Assembly: GCA_018673255.1 (NCBI GenBank)
Contig: JABHDC010000022.1
Location: forward strand, 1-21,648
Reading direction: 5' to 3'
DNA: 21,648 nt
Source: Gemmatimonadota bacterium
Lineage (GTDB): Bacteria > Latescibacterota > UBA2968 > UBA8231
Positions 16,128-21,648 of this stretch are shown one piece after another. Every line of letters begins with the position of its first letter. Position 1 is the first letter of the stretch. The notes beneath the pieces were generated by a model. That model made no database searches. It saw only the letters and a list, made by a program, of their open reading frames with translations, and was not told the DNA's origin. The position numbers and the translations under genes are program-made.

Positions 16128-17744
16128 CTAATCGTCCACCAGACCGGACTCGGGCGACCCAGCCGCCAGGAACCCACCGCTTTCACCCGTCTCCTTCGCG
16201 CTCACCCAGAAGGAGTACAGGCTGCCATTGCGAATCTGGAAGCGGAAGCGCACCGGTTGGCCACACAGATCTGCCAGATCAGCTGTCTCCCGCCACGCCA
16301 CCCGGTACTTGCAGGTGTCTGTGCGGATCGGGTAGCACGCTTCTGCGCCAAATCCATCCAGCACCTTCCCCGCCTCGTCCAGCACCTCCACCCGCATCTC
16401 GCCATCGCTGCAGTCGGCATTGACGAAGATATAGCTCCCGCCAAAAGTGACGGGACGGGTGATTACAGTTCCCATCGTCGCCGTGGCGTCCAGGGAGGCA
16501 AAGCCGTCTCGGCGCAGCGTGGCCAGGCCCGTGCTGGCGTGGGAGTACATACCGCAGTCCCATGTCTCCTTCTCGCTGGTTCGCGTCGGGTCGCCGCGAA
16601 ACCCGGTGTAGTAGAAGAGCAACTCGTCGCCGCGAACCAGGCAACACCCGCCCACTGACTGCACATACCCACGGTCCCAGTCGCCCTCCTGACGAGTCGA
16701 TGCGATGAAGCCCCGGCGATCGGGTCGGTGCCAGTGAAAGCCGTCGCGACTGAAGCCGAGCTTCAAGTCGATGGTCTTGGGGAATCCCCCCTGGGCGCAG
16801 ACGTCGTTGTCAGGCCCCAGGTGAATCTCAAAGATCCCGAGCATCAGGCTCTCATATCCCACTGCGTCGAGGTTGTAGAGCTGCGGAGCTACCTGTAGCT
16901 CTGGATCTGGTGCGTCTTCTCGGTCGGCGCGAATCCAGAACCTCTCTTGCTCCTGATTCCAGATGGGTTCGCCCATCAGGTCATCACACTCGCGGTAATT
17001 GCGAATCCGACGGAAGGGGGTGCCGAAGTGGTAGGAGCGAATGCTGTGGACCCACTTCCGGCGAAAGGGATTGTAGAAGATGGTGGACCGGTCGCCGACC
17101 GGCGTCGTAGGCACCGGATCGCTCCAATGCAGTCCATCAGCCGAGGACAACACGTAGGCCCTGCGGCGGCCTCCCGTGGCCGCCCATCCACCAGGCAACG
17201 ACTCCTCGTCCTGATCGGGCTGTCGGACGAACATCTTGTACCGCCGCGCTGCGTCGCCGTCGTACGGATCGATGAAGGCCGTGCTGGAGTTGGTCACCAG
17301 GCCGGGCAGTATGTGATTGGTGGACGCACCTGCCGGGCCGCGGCGTTCCCAATGGAGGCCGTCCCGGCTGGTGGCATGGGCGTATTTGTGGCTCCATCCA
17401 GCGTCGTACCACATGCGATAGTGCCCGGTGAACGGGTCCCACCAGATGCCGCCACTCTTGGGCACGGCCGCGGGTAGACCGTGGCCTCGCTCAAGTTCGG
17501 TCTGCGGCGCCATGACCGGGTTGCCGGGCCACTTCTGCGCCCGGTGCCAGGTGCGGGTTAGAGTGGACTTGGCAATGAGGAAGTCATCGACGAAGAGCTG
17601 CCGCCCGCGATCGATCCGGATCACCGACGGCGGGGCAGCCAAATAGGGTACCGGCATGGGATCGTCATCGCCGGGGGCAACCACCTCTCGAGGTGGCCAT
17701 GTCTTCGGCAGCCGAATGCCGTTGTAGAGGACCTCAGAGCCCAA
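16128..17744 (-). CDS. Beta-propeller glycosidase-like protein (GH43/GH32-like fold)
   Basis: A 538-aa protein. Start placed at TTG 17744, 6 nt after GGAGG; the in-frame GTG at 17750 directly abuts the GGAGG and is too close. It opens GSEVLYNGIRLPKTWPP, then RQLFVDDFLIAKS (residues about 50-62) and WPGNPVMAP. Repeated blade-like segments follow: GGIWWDPFTGHYRMWYDAGW, YAHATSRDGLHWERR, RAYVLSSADGLHWSDP, LKLGFSRDGFHWHRP and DELLFYYTGFRGD. The recurring 'S.DG.HW' is the hallmark of five-bladed propeller glycosidase-like proteins. The C-terminus (from about 430) is a beta-sandwich (RPVTFGGSYIFVNADCSDGEMRVEVLDEAG). There is no signal peptide. Sugar hydrolysis is plausible but the catalytic acids cannot be assigned. 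It lies downstream of the second Gfo/Idh gene, across the tandem repeat. Confidence 0.78.
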   Translation of the reverse strand: MGSEVLYNGIRLPKTWPPREVVAPGDDDPMPVPYLAAPPSVIRIDRGRQLFVDDFLIAKSTLTRTWHRAQKWPGNPVMAPQTELERGHGLPAAVPKSGGIWWDPFTGHYRMWYDAGWSHKYAHATSRDGLHWERRGPAGASTNHILPGLVTNSSTAFIDPYDGDAARRYKMFVRQPDQDEESLPGGWAATGGRRRAYVLSSADGLHWSDPVPTTPVGDRSTIFYNPFRRKWVHSIRSYHFGTPFRRIRNYRECDDLMGEPIWNQEQERFWIRADREDAPDPELQVAPQLYNLDAVGYESLMLGIFEIHLGPDNDVCAQGGFPKTIDLKLGFSRDGFHWHRPDRRGFIASTRQEGDWDRGYVQSVGGCCLVRGDELLFYYTGFRGDPTRTSEKETWDCGMYSHASTGLATLRRDGFASLDATATMGTVITRPVTFGGSYIFVNADCSDGEMRVEVLDEAGKVLDGFGAEACYPIRTDTCKYRVAWRETADLADLCGQPVRFRFQIRNGSLYSFWVSAKETGESGGFLAAGSPESGLVDD

Positions 17745-17794
17745 TGTCACCCTCCGTTGGATCGCTGTTCAGATAGCTACCCCGCACTCAGTTA

Positions 17795-17975
17795 CTGGCG
17801 ACATGGAATCACCACGCAGCCGAGTGAACCCGAAGCGTCACGTTAGCTTCGTGATACGATCCCACCGTCAGACGCTGGCGACATCGAGCCACCACGCAGT
17901 CGGCGCAGCCGACTGAACCCGAAGCGTCACGTTAGCTTCGTGATAGCGATCCCACCGTCAGACGCTGGCGACATC
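17795..17975. repeat. Tandem repeat (80 bp + 90 bp + partial) that includes the 3' end of the Gfo/Idh gene
   Basis: Copy 1 is 17795-17874, copy 2 is 17875-17964, and a third unit begins at 17965 as CTGGCGACATC inside the gene. The copies differ mainly by a 9-bp block (TCGGCGCAG) and one G present only in copy 2. The GTCAGACGCTGGCGACAT junction equals the last five codons and stop of the leftward Gfo/Idh gene, so the gene's tail has been repeated outward. A more decayed junction (CACTCAGTTACTGGCGACAT) starts copy 1. Each copy holds CGAAGC-gtcacgtta-GCTTCG, and copy 2 also a perfect CAGTCGGC-gca-GCCGACTG hairpin (17897-17915). This is the main content of the 213-bp intergenic region. Confidence 0.85.
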
Positions 17976-18959
17976 AACCCAGCCACCGGTCTGATTCGAC
18001 TCGTAACACGCGTCCATCACCGCCACGGCGTTGACCGCACACAGCAGATCCGCGTCGAGCTCATCACGGCTCACCTCGCCCTTGATCGCCGCCACCAGTC
18101 GATCCACCTGGGTCGGACGGGCCGTCGCCTCGGCAACGGTTGTCGCATCCTCTCCTGGCGCTGTCGCCAGCATACCCTTGTCAGGATGCTCGTAGATCGT
18201 ACCCTCACTGCCGGTGATCTCGAAGCCACTCATTCCACCGGTCTGGACCCACGAGGCTTCGACCGTACCCAATGCGCCATTGGCGAAGCGCAACCAGGCA
18301 GTGCCGTGATCGTCTACGTCGGGGTAGATCCCGGCCGCATTGCCGATCGTCGCCATCACCTTCTCTACCGGCCCCAGCACACTGATCAACCGGTGCACGG
18401 CGTGGGTGCCCATGTCCATGAAGGCACCACCTCCGGCAAGATCCGGCTTCGTGAACCAGTTCACATCTGGTGAATCGAACCAGCGGCCATAGGCAGCGTG
18501 ATGTGCATTGCGGTAGTGAGCATGGGTGATCTTGCCCAGAGACCCGCCGGCCACGTGGGCGATAACGCCCTGCATCTGGGCAGTGAAGGGCTGGAAGTAT
18601 CCCATGTGCACGATCGTACCATGCTGCTTGATCAGTCCCAGCAATTCAACAGCATCGGCAGCGGACGTGGTGAAGGGCTTTTCGCAGAAGATCGGCTTAC
18701 CCACCGGCACGGCCGCCTTCAACAGGGGCACATGTTGTGTGTTGGCGGAGCAGATGATGAATCCGTCCACATCTTCACGCGCCAGGGTCGCTTCCAGATC
18801 GCCACTGTATTCAGCGCCGGAATCGGCGGCGTAGCGCTGACCACGATCGGCCACATCGTCATAGATGACGGTGACATTGCGGTCATCGTTGTCGGCGATG
18901 TTCTTCAGGAACCCCTTCGTGTGCACATGTGCCGCGGACAGCAGGCCGATGCGTACCAT
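17958..18959 (-). CDS. Gfo/Idh/MocA-family oxidoreductase (second copy, different subfamily)
   Basis: A 333-aa NAD(P)-dependent dehydrogenase. The N-terminus is VRIGLLSAAHVHTKGF, where the usual GxGxxG is replaced by GLLSAAH, as in the subgroup whose members begin 'IGLLSFAHxH'. IFCEKPFTTSA carries the EKP lysine (K94). GGGAFMDMGTHAVHRL holds the likely catalytic Asp/His pair (D182, H186). ITGSEGTIYEHP in the C-terminal sheet domain is also typical. Start at ATG 18959 is well supported by AAAGGAG with about 5 nt spacing. It precedes the beta-propeller gene on the same strand and diverges from the antiporter at 19067. It probably oxidises a sugar or cyclitol released by the neighbouring glycosidase-like protein; that pairing is inferred. 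Confidence 0.88.
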   Translation of the reverse strand: MVRIGLLSAAHVHTKGFLKNIADNDDRNVTVIYDDVADRGQRYAADSGAEYSGDLEATLAREDVDGFIICSANTQHVPLLKAAVPVGKPIFCEKPFTTSAADAVELLGLIKQHGTIVHMGYFQPFTAQMQGVIAHVAGGSLGKITHAHYRNAHHAAYGRWFDSPDVNWFTKPDLAGGGAFMDMGTHAVHRLISVLGPVEKVMATIGNAAGIYPDVDDHGTAWLRFANGALGTVEASWVQTGGMSGFEITGSEGTIYEHPDKGMLATAPGEDATTVAEATARPTQVDRLVAAIKGEVSRDELDADLLCAVNAVAVMDACYESNQTGGWVDVASV

Positions 18960-19066
18960 GGTCTCTCCTTTGGATTGATTTCCTGTTGGGTTGATTTTCG
19001 AGGGGAAGATCTACCCGATCACCATCGCCGTCCACACCAGCACTCAACGTCTCACCTGGTCCGACC

Positions 19067-21022
19067 ATGGGAATCGCCGCCGACATCATCCTCATCGTCA
19101 TCGCCGCCCTGATCTGTGGCGCCGTGGCACACCGGCTGCAGCAGCCGGTCATCCTCGGCTACATCGTCGCCGGGGTCGTGCTGGGCCCCTGGGTGACCGG
19201 TTCGGTGACCGACGTGCACGAACTGGAGCTGCTGGCCGAGATCGGCGTCGCCCTGCTGCTGTTCGCCATCGGCCTGGAATTCTCCTTCGGCAAACTCAGG
19301 CCCGTGCGCCGGATCGCCATCTTCGGCACGCCGATTCAGCTGGCCTTGAGCATGGCCTGGGGGTATGGTGTCGGCCGCTGGCTGGGAATGGAGACACTGC
19401 CCGCACTCTGGTTTGGCGGCATGATATCGATCTCCAGCACCATGGTGCTTCTGCGCACGCTGATGAGCCAGGGTTGGATGGGCACCCTCTCGAGCCGCCT
19501 GATGATCGGCATGCTCATCGTGCAGGATCTGGCCGTCGTCCCTCTGCTGATCATCCTGCCCGGACTGGGCAAACCCGATGTGGGCCTGGCCGAACTCGGT
19601 TTCGCCGGCCTCAAAGCCGCCGCCTTCCTGGTACTGATGATCGTCGTCGGTGTCCGGCTGATCCCGGCCATCCTTCGGGCCATTGCGGGGTGGAATTCCC
19701 GCGAACTCTTCCTGCTCACCGTCACGGCCCTGGGCCTGGGTATCGGCTACGGCACCTATCTGTTCGGCCTCTCCTTCGCCTTCGGCGCCTTCGTGGCCGG
19801 CATGGTGCTGTCCGAATCCGACTACGGTCACCAGGCGCTGAGCGACATCATCCCGCTGCGCGATCTGTTCGGCCTTCTGTTTTTCGCCTCCGTGGGCATG
19901 CTCCTCGATCCGGTCTGGCTCCTTTCGCATATGCTGGAGGTGGCGATTGCCGTGCTGCTCATCGGCGTGGGCAAGGGAGTGATCTTCGCCGGCGTCAGCC
20001 GACTCTTTGGTTATGGCAATGTGATTCCCCTGGCCACGGGGCTGGGTCTGTTCCAGGTCGGTGAATTCTCCTTCGTGCTGGCCCGCGTTGGCCGTGAGAC
20101 CGGCGCCATCAGCCAGGAGCTGTATTCCCTCACCCTCACCATCGCCCTGGTGACGATGTTCCTGACGCCGCTGGCCACACGGCTCACCGCACCCCTGTAC
20201 GGACTGCTGCAGCGGCGGACCGGGTCCGATCCCATGGCGACGGTCAATCTGCCCAACGACGGCCTGCACGATCACGTCGTCATCGCCGGGGGAGGCCGTG
20301 TGGGGCAGCATATCGCCGGCATTCTGAAACGCCTCGAGATTCGCTTCGTCCTCATCGAGCTGAATCACGTTCGCCTGGAGGAATGCCAGACCGCCGGATA
20401 CCCCGCCGTCTATGGCGATGCCACTCAGACCGTCGTCCTGGAGGCGGCCGGTGTTGAAGCCGCCCGGCTCTTGATGGTGACCGTGCCGAATGCGATCCTG
20501 GCCCTGCAGGTCACCAGTGCGGCGCGACAGGTGAACGACGACCTGCACGTCATCGCCCGGGCTGCAGACGCCGAGCAACTGCAGGCCCTTCACGAACGCG
20601 GCGTCTACGAGGCGGTCCAGCCCGAGTTTGAGGCGAGTCTCGAGTTCCTGCGCCAGGCCCTCATCCACCTCGACTTTCTCCCGGGTCAGATCGATCGATT
20701 GTCCGATGGCATCCGGCACGAGTTGTATTCGCCGCTCTATGGTGATGAGTCCGGTGACACGGCGGTTGAAGAATTCCTGGCCACCAGCGGCCTCGAACTG
20801 GCCTGGATCGAACTACCCGAAGACAGCCCTTGTGTGGGGCGAAGCATCGCCGAATTGGCCCTGCGCAAACGGACGGGGGCCTCTGTGGTGGCCATCCTTC
20901 GCGCGGGCACGAGTCACACCAATCCGGATCCATCTTTCCGCTTCGAGACCGGAGACCGCATCGGCATCGTCGGTGATCCGGATCAGGATCGCGCCTTCGC
21001 TCAATTCGCTTTGCCCCAATGA
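19067..21022 (+). CDS. CPA2-family monovalent cation:proton antiporter with RCK (TrkA-N and TrkA-C) domains, KefB/YbaL type
   Basis: A 651-aa inner-membrane transporter. Residues 1 to about 385 form the Na+/H+-exchanger fold with about 12 membrane segments, including [52 protein letters not shown] and [16 protein letters not shown] cytosolic RCK N-domain follows with [18 protein letters not shown] (GxGxxG at 408-413) and VYGDAT. A TrkA-C domain (about 570-645) has [28 protein letters not shown] and [13 protein letters not shown]. It likely exports K+ or Na+ for H+, gated by nucleotides. The Shine-Dalgarno is weak. The stop overlaps the start of the next gene as ATGA. Confidence 0.93.
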   Translation: MGIAADIILIVIAALICGAVAHRLQQPVILGYIVAGVVLGPWVTGSVTDVHELELLAEIGVALLLFAIGLEFSFGKLRPVRRIAIFGTPIQLALSMAWGYGVGRWLGMETLPALWFGGMISISSTMVLLRTLMSQGWMGTLSSRLMIGMLIVQDLAVVPLLIILPGLGKPDVGLAELGFAGLKAAAFLVLMIVVGVRLIPAILRAIAGWNSRELFLLTVTALGLGIGYGTYLFGLSFAFGAFVAGMVLSESDYGHQALSDIIPLRDLFGLLFFASVGMLLDPVWLLSHMLEVAIAVLLIGVGKGVIFAGVSRLFGYGNVIPLATGLGLFQVGEFSFVLARVGRETGAISQELYSLTLTIALVTMFLTPLATRLTAPLYGLLQRRTGSDPMATVNLPNDGLHDHVVIAGGGRVGQHIAGILKRLEIRFVLIELNHVRLEECQTAGYPAVYGDATQTVVLEAAGVEAARLLMVTVPNAILALQVTSAARQVNDDLHVIARAADAEQLQALHERGVYEAVQPEFEASLEFLRQALIHLDFLPGQIDRLSDGIRHELYSPLYGDESGDTAVEEFLATSGLELAWIELPEDSPCVGRSIAELALRKRTGASVVAILRAGTSHTNPDPSFRFETGDRIGIVGDPDQDRAFAQFALPQ

Positions 21023-21648
21023 GCACCAGCCAGACGATCTCTGCACCTGATCCGACATCACTGCGTCGTCTGTATGCACTGTTTCTCCCCCTCGCCCTGT
21101 CGGGGGCTTTCTTCCCTATCGCCCGCCCCATCGTTTCCGCCGCCCTGGCCCGCACGCCCGAACCGGAGCTGGCACTGGCCGCATTCTCCATCGTCCTGAG
21201 TCTCACCACGCCGCTGATCTCGCCCTTGTTCGGGATGCGCCAGATTGTCACTGCCCTTTGTGTCGATGCGGATATGGTGCGGCGATTGGGACGGGTCGTG
21301 CTCGGTCTGGGTCTCATCGCCACCTTGCCCCTGCTCATCGTCTCGATCCCGACCGTCTATCTGGCCTTTACCGATCGCGTCCTGGGCATCCCGCCGGCGA
21401 TTGCCGCCATGGGTCCACCCGCGATGCTGCTCATGTCCACATCGCCTCTGCTGACCATTGGCCGCGCCTACTACCAGGGTGTACTCGTCTACTACGACCG
21501 GGCCAACCCGATCGGCCTGGGCGCCTTTGGCTATCTGGTCGTCTCTACCGTGGTGGTCTTCATCGCCGTGTCATGGCTCGAGCTGTCCGGTGCCGTCTCT
21601 GCCGCCCTGGCCCTGCTGTCGGCCAATGCGATCTACCTCGTCATCGTC
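21019..21648 (+). CDS. Polytopic membrane protein, MATE/ANKH-like transporter (partial, runs off window)
   Basis: An open frame of 210 codons with no stop before the window end. The start ATG at 21019 overlaps the antiporter stop (ATGA), indicating translational coupling. Several hydrophobic segments are visible: [78 protein letters not shown] and [17 protein letters not shown]. The loop [19 protein letters not shown] recalls the 'QGVLIRYGR' region of MATE-like/ANKH-like transporters. That family call is tentative; the membrane topology is the solid part. Coupling to an antiporter hints at a shared role in ion balance or solute export. Confidence 0.65.
   Translation, partial: MSTSQTISAPDPTSLRRLYALFLPLALSGAFFPIARPIVSAALARTPEPELALAAFSIVLSLTTPLISPLFGMRQIVTALCVDADMVRRLGRVVLGLGLIATLPLLIVSIPTVYLAFTDRVLGIPPAIAAMGPPAMLLMSTSPLLTIGRAYYQGVLVYYDRANPIGLGAFGYLVVSTVVVFIAVSWLELSGAVSAALALLSANAIYLVIV

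Noticed and set aside
17795..17975. Possible CRISPR array
   Set aside because: Only two full copies of 80-90 bp, continuous without unique spacers, and no cas genes nearby.
19052..20719. A 555-codon open frame antisense to the antiporter
   Set aside because: It mirrors the antiporter frame, is full of Gln/His/Asp runs without domain logic and has no plausible start signal. It is a by-product of GC-rich codon usage.

Overview
The window is a dense, GC-rich bacterial stretch holding about 15 protein genes and no rRNA, tRNA, CRISPR array or complete transposase that I can see. Carbohydrate genes dominate: a polysaccharide lyase, Leloir-type galactose genes, an enolase-superfamily sugar-acid dehydratase, an RraA-like aldolase, two Gfo/Idh/MocA oxidoreductases, a putative TIM-barrel glycosidase and a beta-propeller glycosidase-like protein. 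A large exported protein ends in a FlgD-Ig-like 'FSPNGDGLND' domain. That combination recalls polysaccharide-degrading FCB/PVC-type bacteria such as Latescibacterota. This assignment is an inference from gene content, not a marker-gene placement.

Layout. (1) Positions 1-7645, all leftward, form a probable catabolic cluster read in the order: RraA-like aldolase, enolase-superfamily dehydratase, galT, inositol-monophosphatase-family phosphatase, GHMP sugar kinase, galE, PL8 lyase (cut by the window edge). A 162-bp palindromic element (1923-2084) lies between the kinase and galE and supplies the kinase stop codon. galE appears to start at an ATC codon. (2) Positions 7811-11519, rightward: Gfo/Idh oxidoreductase, putative glycosidase, HMGL-like (DRE-TIM) aldolase, closed by a strong intrinsic terminator at 11555-11597. 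(3) Positions 11662-13423, leftward: a small ankyrin-type protein and an Acg-like nitroreductase-fold protein with a Tat-like leader and A/T-richer sequence. A copy of one end of the palindromic element abuts the latter's stop codon. (4) 13611-16037, rightward: the exported 808-aa protein. (5) 16128-18959, leftward: beta-propeller protein and a second Gfo/Idh oxidoreductase, separated by a tandem repeat that includes the 3' end of the oxidoreductase gene. (6) 19067 to the end, rightward: a CPA2 cation/proton antiporter with RCK domains and a coupled polytopic membrane protein cut by the window edge.

Working model. The PL8 lyase releases sugars from an acidic polysaccharide outside the cell. 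The kinase, GalT and GalE convert released galactose, or possibly L-arabinose, to UDP-sugars. The dehydratase plus RraA-like aldolase would turn a sugar acid into a 2-keto-3-deoxy acid and then pyruvate plus an aldehyde, with the oxidoreductases making sugar acids or keto-sugars. The GHMP kinase most closely recalls the kinase domain of plant L-arabinokinase (ARA1) rather than textbook GalK, so the pentose/hexose specificity of the pathway is open.
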